Positions 10,294 to 19,426 of a stretch of 64,000 nt of DNA are shown here, piece after piece; positions within the stretch are counted from its first letter, which is position 1; each line of letters opens with the position of its first letter. The notes beneath the pieces were generated by a model. That model was given only the letters and a program-made list of their open reading frames with translations, had not been told where the DNA came from and made no database searches. The stretch covers positions 457,505 through 521,504 of the forward strand of contig NZ_LQCI01000009.1 of assembly GCF_001613935.1 (NCBI RefSeq), read 5' to 3'. This DNA is from Amycolatopsis regifaucium. Lineage in GTDB: Bacteria > Actinomycetota > Actinomycetes > Mycobacteriales > Pseudonocardiaceae. The position numbers and the translations under genes were made by a program.

Positions 10294-11996
10294 GCCTCCT
10301 TCGCGTTCGGACGGCCGGGAACGGCGCGAGCGGCCTTGCGGTCCGAACCCAGCTGCTGCACGGCGCCGAGGCCGAGGTTCTTGGGGTTGGACAGGAACTT
10401 CGACTTGGACCGGGACACCATCGCGACCAGCGGATGCGTGACGAGATAGACGACCACGAGGTCGAGGACCGTCGACATGCCGAGAGTGAACGCGAAGCCC
10501 TTTACGTCACCGACGGCCAGCAGGTAGAGGACCGCCGCGGCGAGGAAGCTGACCGCGTCCGCCGCCAGAATCGTGCGCTGGGCACGGGACCAGCCGCGCG
10601 GTACGGCGGATCGGAAGGTCCTGCCTTCGCGGATCTCGTCCTTCAATCGTTCGAAGTAGATGACGAACGAGTCCGCGGTGATACCGATCGCGATGATCAG
10701 GCCGGCCACGCCCGCGAGGTCGAGGGTGTATCCGATCCACCGTCCCAGCAGCACCAGGACCCCGTACACGATCGCGAACGACAGGCCGAGCGACAGGATC
10801 GTCAGCAGGCCGAGCAACCGGTAATAGAACATGCAGTAGATGAACACGGCCAGCAGGCCGATACCGCCGGCGATGAGGCCCGCCTGCAGCGACGCGAGAC
10901 CCAGCGTCGCGGACACCGTGGTCGCGTCCGAGGACTCGAACGACAGCGGCAGCGAACCGTACTTCAGCACGTCCGCCAGATCCTTCGCCTCGGACTGGCT
11001 GAACCGGCCGGTGATCTGCGTCTGGCCGCCGAGGATCGCGGACTGGATGGTCGGCGCGGAGACGACCTGCGTGTCGAGGACGAACGCCGCCTGCTTCTGG
11101 ACGTTCTTCGAGGTGAAGTCGCCCCAGATCCGGGAACCCTCGCCCTTGAAGTTCAGGTTGACGACCCACTGGGAGTTCTGGGTGTCGTAGCCGGAGGTGG
11201 CGTCGGAGATCTCCGTCCCGGGGAGGAACTCCGGTTCCAGCAGGTACTTCATGGTGTTCTTGTCACCGCAGGCGACCAGCGGCTTGTCGGTGAGGTCGTT
11301 ACCGACGAGCGGGTCCGAGACCTTGGGATCGCAGTTGAGCGCGGCGAAGGCCTTTTCGGCCGCCGCGGACTGCTTCGCCTGGTCCGTCGACAGCAGATCG
11401 GGGTTCTGCCGGAGCTTCCGGGCCTCTTCGATTTCCCGCTTGGTCTTCTCGTCGGCGTTCTCGTCGGGCTGCTGCTGCGGCGCACCGGCGGCGCCACCGC
11501 CACCATTGGCCGGGCTGCTCGGCGGAGCGTTCGAGGCGGCCGGAGCACCCGAGGACGGCGGAGCCGACGAAGGCGCACCCGAGGCGGGCGGGGCCGACGG
11601 CGGCGCGACCGGGGTCACCGGCTGCGACGTCACGACCTTCCGGAAGCCCAGCTTCGCGGTCTTGCCAAGAGCCTTGGCCTGGTCGCCCTGCTCGCCGGGG
11701 ACGGTGATCACGACGTTGCTGCCGTCGAGGACGACCTCGGTGCCGCTGACGCCGATACCGTTGACCCGGCGCTCGATGATCGAGCGGGCTTGTTCGAGGG
11801 ACTCTCGCGGAGGGTCACCGCCGTCGGGATTGCGGGCGGTCAGCGTAACCCTCGTGCCGCCTTGCAGATCGATGCCGAGCTTCGGCGTCGGCTTGCCGCT
11901 ACCGGTGAAGAACACCAGGGCGTACAGCGCCACCAGGATCAGGGCGAAGAAGGCGAGATAGCGTCCCGGGCGGAGATGCCCGGCCGGTGCGGCCAC
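10290..11996 (-). CDS. secD: Protein translocase subunit SecD
   Basis: About 568 residues: first membrane helix, the GIDLQGGTRVTLTARNPDGG motif, a large extracytoplasmic domain with a 60-residue Ala/Pro/Ser-rich insert (PPSAPPASGAPSSAPP and on) as in M. tuberculosis SecD, then five helices including GITADSFVIYFERLKDEIREGR. I prefer the GTG at 11996, which has GAGGAG about 11 nt upstream and gives the M. tuberculosis-like N-terminus; an in-frame GTG at 12056 would add 20 residues but has no SD. Coupled to secF. Confidence 0.95.
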   Translation of the reverse strand: MAAPAGHLRPGRYLAFFALILVALYALVFFTGSGKPTPKLGIDLQGGTRVTLTARNPDGGDPPRESLEQARSIIERRVNGIGVSGTEVVLDGSNVVITVPGEQGDQAKALGKTAKLGFRKVVTSQPVTPVAPPSAPPASGAPSSAPPSSGAPAASNAPPSSPANGGGGAAGAPQQQPDENADEKTKREIEEARKLRQNPDLLSTDQAKQSAAAEKAFAALNCDPKVSDPLVGNDLTDKPLVACGDKNTMKYLLEPEFLPGTEISDATSGYDTQNSQWVVNLNFKGEGSRIWGDFTSKNVQKQAAFVLDTQVVSAPTIQSAILGGQTQITGRFSQSEAKDLADVLKYGSLPLSFESSDATTVSATLGLASLQAGLIAGGIGLLAVFIYCMFYYRLLGLLTILSLGLSFAIVYGVLVLLGRWIGYTLDLAGVAGLIIAIGITADSFVIYFERLKDEIREGRTFRSAVPRGWSRAQRTILAADAVSFLAAAVLYLLAVGDVKGFAFTLGMSTVLDLVVVYLVTHPLVAMVSRSKSKFLSNPKNLGLGAVQQLGSDRKAARAVPGRPNAKEA

Positions 11997-12136
11997 TGTG
12001 CTTCGGTCTCCTCGGACGGACTGGGTGTTCCCCAATGGACTTGGCTGTTCACTCACCGGACGGGAGTCCGGTGGTACCGCGAACCTGCCTCGATGCCGAT
12101 GCCCGGTGAACGGGCACGACTATGACGACGGACACG

Positions 12137-12170
12137 CACGCAGCACCGAGACACTACTCGGTGCTGCGTG
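12137..12170. terminator. 14-bp stem hairpin between yajC and secD
   Basis: Perfect arms CACGCAGCACCGAG / CTCGGTGCTGCGTG with loop ACACTA. It sits after the yajC stop and before secD, both minus strand, so it may end or attenuate yajC transcription ahead of secDF. No T-run follows, as usual in actinomycetes. Confidence 0.7.
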
Positions 12171-12228
12171 AGCCCGGCGTTGGCCCCGCACCTACGAAAG
12201 TCTGGTGTCGGGGATGGCCTTACAACCG

Positions 12229-12624
12229 CTACTTCTTGCCGTGCTCCAGCGGAGGAGCGATCTGCGCACCCGACTTCTCCTCGACGCGCTCGTCGTCCTT
12301 CGCCTCGACGATCGTCTCGTCGACGGCCTCGTCGTCCAGGATGTCCTCGTCGGTCTCGACGACCGGCTCGACCTTCTCGCGGACGGCCTGGCGCAGCCAG
12401 GTGGTCACGACACCAGGGGCGATCTCGAGGTCGATCGTGGTGTCGGCGGAGGCGTCGGCGACAGACGCGTAGAGACCGGAGGTGGTCATCACCCGGTCGC
12501 CGGGAGCGAGGCTCGAGAGCAGCTCCTGCTGCGCTGCCGCCGCCTTCTTCTGCTTACGGGTGCCCATGACGAGCGGAATCGCCACAACGAGCATCAGGAG
12601 CAGCGGCAGCAATAACTGGTTCAT
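12229..12624 (-). CDS. yajC: Preprotein translocase subunit YajC
   Basis: 131 residues: one N-terminal membrane helix (about 3-22), then the family core TRKQKKAAAAQQELLSSLAPGDRV with GLYASVADA, and an acidic C-terminal extension that is longer than in E. coli. YajC associates with SecDF in the inner membrane. Located upstream of secD on the same strand, in the conserved order ruvB-yajC-secD-secF. Confidence 0.95.
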   Translation of the reverse strand: MNQLLLPLLLMLVVAIPLVMGTRKQKKAAAAQQELLSSLAPGDRVMTTSGLYASVADASADTTIDLEIAPGVVTTWLRQAVREKVEPVVETDEDILDDEAVDETIVEAKDDERVEEKSGAQIAPPLEHGKK

Positions 12625-12769
12625 GATTCTCCATTTCGAGCGGACGCCGCGCGGTGCGCTGTTTTGTCCGATTTGGCGGGGTGTGCTCTACCCGAGTGTG
12701 CCAGGTGCCAGCGGAAACTCCACCACCACCCGTCGCCACCACGGAACCCGTACCGCGTGCACGGTCCGG

Positions 12770-13846
12770 TCAGTCCTGGTCGAACAGGGTCGGGCCACCC
12801 TGCTCGCCGCGAGTGGCACCGGCCGGAGCCGTCAGTCCGAGGTGTTCCCAAGCGGCCGCTGTGGCGACCCGGCCGCGAGGAGTGCGGGCGAGCATACCGG
12901 CGCGGACCAGGTAAGGCTCACACACCTCTTCGACGGTGGTCGGTTCTTCCCCCACCGCGACGGCCAGTGTCGACACGCCGACCGGACCGCCGCCGAAGGA
13001 ACGCACCAGCGCCGTCAGCACCGCGCGGTCGAGCCGGTCGAGGCCGAGTTCGTCGACGTCGTAGACCTCCAGCGCGGCGCGCGCGATCTTGCGCGTGACC
13101 TTGCCGTCCGCCCGGACCTCGGCGTAGTCGCGCACCCGCCGCAGCAGCCGGTTCGCGATCCGGGGGGTGCCACGGGACCGGCGGGCGATCTCCGCACAAC
13201 CGTCCCGGTCGATGTCGACGTCGAGGATCGTGGCGGCGCGGCGCGCGACGAGTTCGAGTTCGCTGTCGGTGTAGAACTCCATCTGCCCGGTGAAACCGAA
13301 CCGGTCTCGCAGCGGACCGGTCAGCGAACCGGACCGCGTCGTGGCGCCGACCAGCGTGAACGGCGCGATCTCCAGCGGGATGCTGGTCGCGCCGGGTCCC
13401 TTGCCGACCACGACGTCGACGCGGAAGTCCTCCATCGCGAGGTACAGCATTTCCTCGGCGGGGCGGGCGATGCGGTGGATCTCGTCGATGAACAGCACGT
13501 CACCGGGCGCCAGGTTGGACAGCATCGCGGCGAGGTCGCCCGCGCGTTCCAGCGCCGGGCCGGAGGTGATCCGGATGGCGGCGTTGAGTTCGGCGGCGAC
13601 GATCATCGCCATACTGGTCTTGCCCAGTCCGGGCGGCCCGGAGAGCAGGACGTGGTCCGGCGGCACCCCGCGGCGGCGCGCGCTCTCCAGGACGAGTTCG
13701 AGCTGTTCGCGTACCCGCGGCTGGCCGACGAACTCGTCGAGTTTGCGTGGGCGCAGGGTCGTCTCGACCTCACGTTCGCCGGTCTGCGGCAGCGCCGAAA
13801 GCGTCTCTTCCCCGGCGTCGAAATCCGTCACGGCCTCATGGTCCAT
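12770..13846 (-). CDS. ruvB: Holliday junction branch migration ATPase RuvB
   Basis: 358 residues. Walker [10 protein letters not shown] near residue 70, Walker [10 protein letters not shown], sensor-1 region VGATTRSG and arginine-finger stretch GPLRDRFG are all present, followed by a winged-helix DNA-binding domain with the RTPRGRVAT strand. It drives branch migration as a hexameric ring with RuvA. It lies 8 bp after ruvA and is the last gene of ruvCAB. Confidence 0.97.
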   Translation of the reverse strand: MDHEAVTDFDAGEETLSALPQTGEREVETTLRPRKLDEFVGQPRVREQLELVLESARRRGVPPDHVLLSGPPGLGKTSMAMIVAAELNAAIRITSGPALERAGDLAAMLSNLAPGDVLFIDEIHRIARPAEEMLYLAMEDFRVDVVVGKGPGATSIPLEIAPFTLVGATTRSGSLTGPLRDRFGFTGQMEFYTDSELELVARRAATILDVDIDRDGCAEIARRSRGTPRIANRLLRRVRDYAEVRADGKVTRKIARAALEVYDVDELGLDRLDRAVLTALVRSFGGGPVGVSTLAVAVGEEPTTVEEVCEPYLVRAGMLARTPRGRVATAAAWEHLGLTAPAGATRGEQGGPTLFDQD

Positions 13847-13854
13847 GTGGCTCG

Positions 13855-14454
13855 TTACCGCTTACGCCCGAGGGTGGCCAACGCGGCACGCAGCACGGAG
13901 GACGTCGTGTGCCCGTCACCCTCGCTGAGCACGTTGTCGACGGCCTGTTCGGCCTGCTTGGCCGGGAAACCGAGGCCGGCGAGCGCTTCGACGACCTCGC
14001 CCCGGAGCACGCCGGCTGCGGCGACCACCGGGGAGCCGTCGGTCGGGCCGGCGAGCGCGGTGACCTTGTCGCGCAGTTCGAGGGTCAGCCGCTCGGCGCC
14101 CTTGCGGCCGATGCCGGGCACCTGGGTCAGCACGGTGATGTTGCCTTCGACCAGCGCGGACCGCAGTTTGTCCGGGTCGAGCACCGCCAGCGTCGCCAGC
14201 GCGAGCCGCGGACCGATCCCGGAGACCGTCTGCAGCAGGCCGAACAGCTCGCGGGCGTCGGCGTCGGCGAAACCGAACAGCGTCAAGGAATCCTCGCGGA
14301 CCACGAGCGCGGTGTGCAGCATCGCCTCTTCCCCGCGACGAAGCGTCGCGAGCGTGGCGGGTGTGGCCTGCACGGCGAAGCCGACTCCCCCGACCTCGAT
14401 CACCACGTGGTCGAGGCCGATGGAGAGGATTTCTCCGCGTACCGAGGAGATCAT
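13855..14454 (-). CDS. ruvA: Holliday junction DNA-binding protein RuvA
   Basis: 199 residues: N-terminal OB fold beginning [13 protein letters not shown], tandem helix-hairpin-helix motifs ([14 protein letters not shown] and [20 protein letters not shown]) and a flexible link to the C-terminal RuvB-binding domain ([14 protein letters not shown]). Binds the four-way junction as a tetramer. Start overlaps ruvC stop by 4 bp (ATGA). Confidence 0.97.
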   Translation of the reverse strand: MISSVRGEILSIGLDHVVIEVGGVGFAVQATPATLATLRRGEEAMLHTALVVREDSLTLFGFADADARELFGLLQTVSGIGPRLALATLAVLDPDKLRSALVEGNITVLTQVPGIGRKGAERLTLELRDKVTALAGPTDGSPVVAAAGVLRGEVVEALAGLGFPAKQAEQAVDNVLSEGDGHTTSSVLRAALATLGRKR

Positions 14455-15035
14455 CGAGCCGCTCCCTGTGTTTTGGCTTGCCTGGCCGCGGCGGCGAGCC
14501 TGGCCTTGTGGTTCTTGGCGATCTCGGCCGCCCTGGCCTCGGCTTCGGCGAGGCGGACCCGCATCGGTTCGCGCCAGAGGTGGCAGATGGCGAGCGCGAG
14601 CGCGTCCGCGGCGTCGGCCGGATGCGGTTTGACCTCGAGGTTGAGCAGCCGCATGACCATACCGGTGACCTGTGCCTTGTCCGCCCGGCCGGAGCCGGTG
14701 ACGGCGGCCTTGACCTCACTCGGCGTGTGGAACACGACCGGCAGCCCGCGCCGGGCGGCCGCCAGCGCGACGACCCCGCCCGCCTGCGCGGTGCCCATCG
14801 CGGTGCGCACGTTGTGCTGCGCGAAAACCCGTTCCACGGCGACGGCTTCGGGCCGGTAGCGATCCATCCACCTCTCCACGGCGTCGGAGATCCCCAGCAG
14901 GCGCACGGAAAGTTCGGCGTCCGGCGAGGTCCGCACGACGTCGACGGCCACCGCGCGGACGGTGCGGCCCGTGCCGCCGTCGACCACGCCCAGTCCGCAC
15001 CTGGTCAGACCGGGGTCGACCCCGAGTACCCGCAC
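14451..15035 (-). CDS. ruvC: Holliday junction resolvase RuvC
   Basis: 194 residues with the RNase H-like first catalytic aspartate in [18 protein letters not shown], a second acidic position in [10 protein letters not shown] and the C-terminal [12 protein letters not shown]. It cuts Holliday junctions. First gene of the ruvCAB operon. The Lys/Arg/Ala-rich C-terminal 25 residues are beyond the E. coli length. Confidence 0.97.
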   Translation of the reverse strand: MRVLGVDPGLTRCGLGVVDGGTGRTVRAVAVDVVRTSPDAELSVRLLGISDAVERWMDRYRPEAVAVERVFAQHNVRTAMGTAQAGGVVALAAARRGLPVVFHTPSEVKAAVTGSGRADKAQVTGMVMRLLNLEVKPHPADAADALALAICHLWREPMRVRLAEAEARAAEIAKNHKARLAAAARQAKTQGAAR

Positions 15036-15112
15036 GCGTTTCCCTCCGCCGTTCCCACGAACATCCGTTCGAGCCTGAGGCTACCCGGGATCCCTCCGGG
15101 CAAGATGAGGAC

Positions 15113-15559
15113 ATGCCGAGCCTCGACGAGTTCACCGTTCATCTGGGTCTCCAGCCCCTGCCCGTGGAGGGTGGCCGCTGGGCGCAGAGCTGGCGCGACG
15201 AAACCGCGTCGGCGATCTACTACCTGCTGGCCCCACCGGAAACCTCGGCGCCGCACCGGCTGGACCGACTGGAGATCTACGCCCATCACGCGGGCGCGCC
15301 GGTGCGGATGCTGCTGCTGTTCCCGGACGGACGGATCGCGCGGCCGGTACTGGGTCCCGACGTCGCGGCGGGTCAGCGTCCGCAGGTGGTGGTGCCGGCC
15401 GGGGTGTGGCAGGCGTCGGTCAGTACCGGTGAGTGGAGCTTGGTGGGCACCGTGGTGGTGCCGCCCTATACGGACGACTGTGTGGAATTCCGGTCCGCTT
15501 CGGCGCTGGCCGCCGAGTGGCCGGAGGCCGCCGAGGACCTGTCGCCCTGGCGCGTTTAG
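15113..15559 (+). CDS. Cupin-type protein of the DUF985 family
   Basis: 148 residues. The pattern EGGRWAQSWRDETASAIYYLLAPPETSAPHRL near the N-terminus, then WQASVSTGEWSLVGTVVVPPY, matches DUF985 cupins; the histidine-rich metal-site region is less complete than usual in this copy. Function of the family is not known. The last two sense codons and the TAG stop lie in a solitary half of repeat family 2 (15551-15572). Ends facing the DUF4262 gene across a family-1 terminator. Confidence 0.8.
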   Translation: MPSLDEFTVHLGLQPLPVEGGRWAQSWRDETASAIYYLLAPPETSAPHRLDRLEIYAHHAGAPVRMLLLFPDGRIARPVLGPDVAAGQRPQVVVPAGVWQASVSTGEWSLVGTVVVPPYTDDCVEFRSASALAAEWPEAAEDLSPWRV

Positions 15560-15572
15560 TCCTCTGAATGCG
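15551..15572. repeat. Solo half of repeat family 2
   Basis: The stretch GCGTTTAGTCCTCTGAATGCG equals one arm of the hairpins at 22624, 34388, 37940 and 38522, but no matching second arm follows; a family-1 hairpin begins 38 bp later. Probably what remains after the second arm was lost. Confidence 0.7.
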
Positions 15573-15609
15573 CGGGGTGGGCGGCCTAACCTCAAGGAAC
15601 CAAAGCGCA

Positions 15610-15656
15610 ATGAAGGGGCCTTTCATCGCAAAATTTGCAATGAAAGGCCCCTTCAT
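15610..15656. terminator. 23-bp stem hairpin between convergent genes (repeat family 1)
   Basis: Arms of 23 nt around a single A with one imperfect pair; core ATGAAGGGGCCTTTCAT shared with 9022-9076. Lies between the ends of the DUF985 and DUF4262 genes. Confidence 0.85.
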
Positions 15657-15673
15657 CTCAACTTCAGCACACC

Positions 15674-16204
15674 TCAAGGGCCGTCGACGCCCGGCGTCCA
15701 GCTCTCCGGGTCACCGGATTCGGTCAGCACCGGCTGGTACCGCGCGAAGCCCTCCGGCGCGTCCGGATGCCAGGGGAAGTGCCCGTCCGGGGTGGCGACG
15801 ATCAGCTGCAGCGCCGGAAAGTCGCCGTCCGGGTAGATCAGGAACGCGCTCCCGAAGTACTCGGGATAGTGCCCCTTCGCGACCCGTTCGAAGACCACCG
15901 GCGCGCCCTCGAAGAAATCGTCGTAGCGCTTGCCGACCTCGAAGATCTCACCGTTGGCCGCGCGGTCGACGTAGGCGTCGAGCAGGACCGGCCCCATGTG
16001 CTCGGGCAGCCCGATCACGACCGCTTCCGCGACGCTGTGCAGTGCCCAGGCGCACGCGGTGAAGCAGAAGCCCGCTTCCTCCTCGTCGCCCGCGACCGCG
16101 ATGACCGCGTTCCCTCTCGCCTTCGCCTGCGACTCGATCCAGTGGATGAGTTCGGTTTCTTCGGCGGTGAGGGCATCGGCTTCGGAGGTCGTCACGCGCG
16201 ACAT
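15674..16204 (-). CDS. DUF4262 domain protein
   Basis: 176 residues. The pattern is that of DUF4262: ETELIHWIESQAKARGNAVI at the N-terminus, FCFTACAWALHSVAEAVVIGLP, then KGHYPEYFGSAFLIY and QLIVATPDGHFPWHP near the end. No catalytic role is established for this family. The ATG at 16204 is preferred to one 24 nt upstream because it excludes an unlike basic stretch. The gene is monocistronic, between two core operons. Confidence 0.8.
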   Translation of the reverse strand: MSRVTTSEADALTAEETELIHWIESQAKARGNAVIAVAGDEEEAGFCFTACAWALHSVAEAVVIGLPEHMGPVLLDAYVDRAANGEIFEVGKRYDDFFEGAPVVFERVAKGHYPEYFGSAFLIYPDGDFPALQLIVATPDGHFPWHPDAPEGFARYQPVLTESGDPESWTPGVDGP

Positions 16205-16271
16205 TCTGCCCCACGTCCGCGCCCGCACCTAGCCCCGGGACGGATTTTCCGCGGCACGACTGGAAAAACGA

Positions 16272-17021
16272 TCAGCCGACCTCGGCCATGACCTCATCTG
16301 AAACATCGAAGTTCGCGTAAACGTTCTGGACGTCGTCGCAGTCCTCGAGTGCGTCGATGAGTTTGAAGACCTTCTTCGCGCCCTCGACGTCCAGCGGGAC
16401 GCTGACCGACGGCAGGAAGGTGAGATCCGCGGACTCGTACTCGAAACCGGCTTCCTGCAAGGCTTTCCGGACCGGGACGAGGTCGGTGGCCTCGGCGACG
16501 ATCTCGAAGTTCTCGTCGAGGTCGTTGACCTCTTCGGCTCCCGCGTCGAGCACGGCCATGAGGACGTCGTCCTCGGCGGCGTCACCCTTGGGCATGATCA
16601 CGACGCCCTTGCGGTTGAACATGTAGGCGACCGAACCCGGGTCGGCGAGGGAGCCGTTGTTCCGGGTGAGCGCGGTCCGTACCTCCATGGCGGCGCGGTT
16701 CTTGTTGTCGGTGAGGCATTCGATCAGCACGGCCACACCGTTCGGGCCGTAGCCTTCGTAGGTGATGGTCTGCCAGTCGGCGCCGCCCGCCTCTTCACCG
16801 GCGCCGCGTTTGCGGGCGCGCTCGATGTTGTCCTGCGGGACCGAGTTCTTCTTCGCCTTCTGGATGGCGTCGTAGAGCGTCGGATTGCCATCCGGGTCGC
16901 CACCGCCGGTCCGTGCCGCCACCTCGATGTTCTTGATCAACCGGGCGAAGAGCTTGCCGCGCTTCGCGTCCAGGTTGGCCTTCTTGTGCTTCGTGGTGGC
17001 CCACTTGGAGTGGCCGCTCAT
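16272..17021 (-). CDS. yebC: YebC/PmpR family protein
   Basis: 249 residues beginning [25 protein letters not shown], the family signature, with [20 protein letters not shown] in the middle domain. Members act as transcription regulators or, as shown more recently for homologues, relieve ribosome stalling at proline-rich motifs. It sits between ruvC and pdxT as in M. tuberculosis, ATG preceded by GGAGAG. Confidence 0.95.
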   Translation of the reverse strand: MSGHSKWATTKHKKANLDAKRGKLFARLIKNIEVAARTGGGDPDGNPTLYDAIQKAKKNSVPQDNIERARKRGAGEEAGGADWQTITYEGYGPNGVAVLIECLTDNKNRAAMEVRTALTRNNGSLADPGSVAYMFNRKGVVIMPKGDAAEDDVLMAVLDAGAEEVNDLDENFEIVAEATDLVPVRKALQEAGFEYESADLTFLPSVSVPLDVEGAKKVFKLIDALEDCDDVQNVYANFDVSDEVMAEVG

Positions 17022-17072
17022 CTCTCCTCCATCTACTCCTGTGCCCGCCGCTGAGCACAGTGTCGGTTTTGC

Positions 17073-17702
17073 TTAAGCCTGCCGCACGAGGTCGACGAAC
17101 AGCCTGTGCACGCGTTCGTCCCCGGTGAGTTCGGGATGGAACGACGTGGCGAGTACCGCCCCCTGCCGGACCGCGACGATCCTAGCGGCCACGTCGTCCG
17201 AGCCGGGTATTTCGGGAACACTGGCGAGTACTTCCACCCCGTCGCCCGCCTTCTCCACCCACGGGGCGCGGATGAACACGGCGTGCACCGGGCCGCCTTC
17301 GATACCGGTGAAGTCGAGGTCGGCTTCGAACGAGTCCACCTGCCGCCCGAAGGCGTTGCGCCGGACGACGACGTCGAGTCCGCCGAGTTGCCGCTGGTCA
17401 GGCCGTCCGTCGAGGGCCTGGCGGGCGAGCAGGATCATCCCGGCGCAGGAGCCGAACGCGGGCAGTCCGGCCGCGATGCGTTCCTGCAGGGGTTCGAGCA
17501 GTTCGAAGCTCTCCAGGAGCCTCGACATGGTGGTCGATTCGCCACCCGGCAGCACCAGACCGTCCACTTCGGACAGTTCGCCGGCGCGGCGGACCGGCAG
17601 CGCACGGGCGCCCGCGCGCTCCACCATCGCGGCGTGCTCCCGCACGTCACCCTGCAGTGCGAGCACGCCGACCACCGGCCGTGCCCCCGTCGCGATCGCC
17701 AC
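17073..17702 (-). CDS. pdxT: Pyridoxal 5'-phosphate synthase glutaminase subunit PdxT
   Basis: 209 residues: class-I-like glutaminase with the nucleophile in [11 protein letters not shown] (Cys near residue 86), [11 protein letters not shown] upstream and the catalytic His/Glu pair in SFHPELT. Supplies ammonia from glutamine to PdxS for PLP synthesis. Its partner pdxS, normally within one or two genes, is 15.6 kb away at 33355 because accessory genes lie between. Confidence 0.96.
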   Translation of the reverse strand: MAIATGARPVVGVLALQGDVREHAAMVERAGARALPVRRAGELSEVDGLVLPGGESTTMSRLLESFELLEPLQERIAAGLPAFGSCAGMILLARQALDGRPDQRQLGGLDVVVRRNAFGRQVDSFEADLDFTGIEGGPVHAVFIRAPWVEKAGDGVEVLASVPEIPGSDDVAARIVAVRQGAVLATSFHPELTGDERVHRLFVDLVRQA

Positions 17703-17756
17703 TCGACCTCCCGAAAGACCTTCCCCCCAGCTTAGGCGTCCCGGGGAACGGCCAGG

Positions 17757-18077
17757 TCAGGGGACCCCGGCGAGCCGCAACAGGGCGGCGGTCGCGGCGG
17801 CGGCCACGACGACCAGGGCGAACGGCGCCTTCCGCCAGGCGAGCACGCCGCCGACCAGCACACCGGCGGGCCGGGCGTACCCGGCGAACTCGTGCCCCTC
17901 GGTCAGCGCGGCGACCGCGACCAGGGCGGCCAGCAGGACGACGGCCGAGCGTGTCATCAGCTTCTCGGCCTTGGGCGAAACCGTGAATCGTGCCTTGAGC
18001 ACCGGTCCGGCGAAGCGGAAGGCAAAGGTACCGATGGCGAGCACACCGCCCGCGATGATCAGGTCCAGCGGGTCCAT
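17757..18077 (-). CDS. AzlD-type branched-chain amino acid export subunit
   Basis: 106 residues with three or four membrane helices and the AzlD pattern LIIAGGVLAIGTFAFRFAGP at the N-terminus. AzlD proteins work with AzlC in export of branched-chain amino acids or analogues. Start ATG overlaps the azlC stop by one base, so the pair is coupled. Confidence 0.85.
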   Translation of the reverse strand: MDPLDLIIAGGVLAIGTFAFRFAGPVLKARFTVSPKAEKLMTRSAVVLLAALVAVAALTEGHEFAGYARPAGVLVGGVLAWRKAPFALVVVAAAATAALLRLAGVP

Positions 18078-18790
18078 CAGCGCACTCCCTCGGGCTCACG
18101 GTCGGCGGGTTCCTTCGCGGCGACTCCGGCCAGTACGCCGACCAGCGCGAGCAGCACCGGCAGACCGGCGGGCAGGAACGGCGTCGTGGCCAGCGCGACG
18201 GCCACCCCCAGGAACACGGGCAGCCGGGCGGCGCGGTCGCGCAGCGACGGCAGGACCAGTGCGAGCAGTACCGCGGGGAAGGCCGCGTCGAGACCGAACG
18301 CGTCGGTGTCACTGATCGCGGTCCCGGCGTACGCGCCGGCGAGCACGCCGACGTTCCAGCACACGAACAGCCCGATCCCGCAGACCCAGTACGCGGCCCG
18401 GCGCCGTTCCTCGTCCCGTTGGGCCAGCGCGAACGCGACCGATTCGTCGATCATGAGATGGCTGCCGACGAGCCGCGTCGACCAGCGCTTTCCCAGGACA
18501 TCGCCGATCGCGAAGCCGAACGGCAGATGCCGCGCGTTGGCCAGCAGACCAGCCGCGACGGCCGCGACCGGACTGCCACCGGCGGCGATGATGCCGACGA
18601 ACATGAACTGCGAGGCACCGGCGAAGACCAGTACCGAAAGCAGCATCGGCGCCCAGATCGGGAAGCCGGAGCCCACCGCGATCGCGCCGTAGGAGATGCC
18701 GACAATGGTGTCGGCGAGGCAGACCAGCCCGATGTCACGGAGAAGATCGCGCCCCAAGACACGAGTGGTTGTTCGCCATATCGAACGCAT
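18077..18790 (-). CDS. AzlC family permease
   Basis: 237 residues. AzlC motifs include GLVCLADTIVGISYGAIAVGSGFPIWAPMLLSV split at the first helix, ASQFMFVGIIAAGGSP and LPFGFAIG followed by HLMIDESVAFA. It forms the larger subunit of a two-part amino acid exporter. I take the ATG at 18790 (MRSIWRTT); upstream in-frame extension overlaps the divergent regulator. No Shine-Dalgarno is visible, and a TTGTATGAC stretch ends 8 nt upstream, so the message may be leaderless. Ends in AzlD. Confidence 0.85.
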   Translation of the reverse strand: MRSIWRTTTRVLGRDLLRDIGLVCLADTIVGISYGAIAVGSGFPIWAPMLLSVLVFAGASQFMFVGIIAAGGSPVAAVAAGLLANARHLPFGFAIGDVLGKRWSTRLVGSHLMIDESVAFALAQRDEERRRAAYWVCGIGLFVCWNVGVLAGAYAGTAISDTDAFGLDAAFPAVLLALVLPSLRDRAARLPVFLGVAVALATTPFLPAGLPVLLALVGVLAGVAAKEPADREPEGVR

Positions 18791-18858
18791 AGCGTCATAC
18801 AATGAACGACCGCAGCCGCGTTCGTCAAGGCGAACGCAAAGACCGATGGAGCGAACGC
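18782..18858. promoter_or_regulatory. Four CGAACGC half-sites in the azlC / XRE divergent promoter
   Basis: A perfect inverted repeat GCGTTCG-TCAAGG-CGAACGC occupies 18818-18837. Two further CGAACGC copies lie at 18782-18788 and 18852-18858, i.e. touching the start regions of azlC and of the regulator. This is a convincing operator set for the adjacent XRE protein, which would repress both genes. Confidence 0.6.
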
Positions 18859-19425
18859 ATGTCCCCGACCGCGTCCGACGGCGCACCACTGGACGTCATC
18901 GCCACGTCCCTGCGCCGGGAACGCGCCCGCACCGGGCTGTCCCTCACCGAGGTCGCCAAACGCGCCGGGATCGCGAAGTCGACGCTCTCCCAGCTGGAGT
19001 CCGGGACGGGCAACCCGAGCGTCGAGACGATCTGGGCGTTGTGCGTCGCGCTCGACGTCCCGTTCTCGCGGGTGGTCGAACCCGAACGCCCCCGCGTCCA
19101 GGTCATCCGCTCGGGCAGCGGGCCGACGGTGTTCGCCGAACACGCCGACTACGCGTGCACGCTGCTCAGCTCCTGCCCGCCCGGTGCCCGGCGCGACGTG
19201 TACCTGATTCGCGCCGAGCCCGGGAAGCCCAGGCTTTCGGATCCGCACATGAGCGGCATCGTCGAGCACATCGTCCTCAGTGCGGGCCGCGCCAAGGTCG
19301 GACCGCGCGACGAGCCGGTGGAACTGCTGCCCGGCGACTACATCTGTTACCCCGGCGACGTGCCGCACATCTTCGAGGCGCTCGAACCGGGCACTTACGG
19401 CGTGGAGATCGCGGAGTACACCTGA
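18859..19425 (+). CDS. XRE-family regulator with C-terminal cupin domain
   Basis: 188 residues from the ATG at 18859 (GGAG 7 nt upstream); an ATG at 18802 would add 19 residues but has no SD. HTH: RERARTGLSLTEVAKRAGIAKSTLSQLESGTGNPSVET, then a cupin fold (VEHIVLSAGRAKVGP, LLPGDYICYPGDVPHIFE). Such regulators sense small ligands with the cupin. Divergent from azlCD, whose promoter holds matching inverted repeats, so it likely controls the exporter. Confidence 0.88.
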   Translation: MSPTASDGAPLDVIATSLRRERARTGLSLTEVAKRAGIAKSTLSQLESGTGNPSVETIWALCVALDVPFSRVVEPERPRVQVIRSGSGPTVFAEHADYACTLLSSCPPGARRDVYLIRAEPGKPRLSDPHMSGIVEHIVLSAGRAKVGPRDEPVELLPGDYICYPGDVPHIFEALEPGTYGVEIAEYT

Positions 19426-19426
19426 G

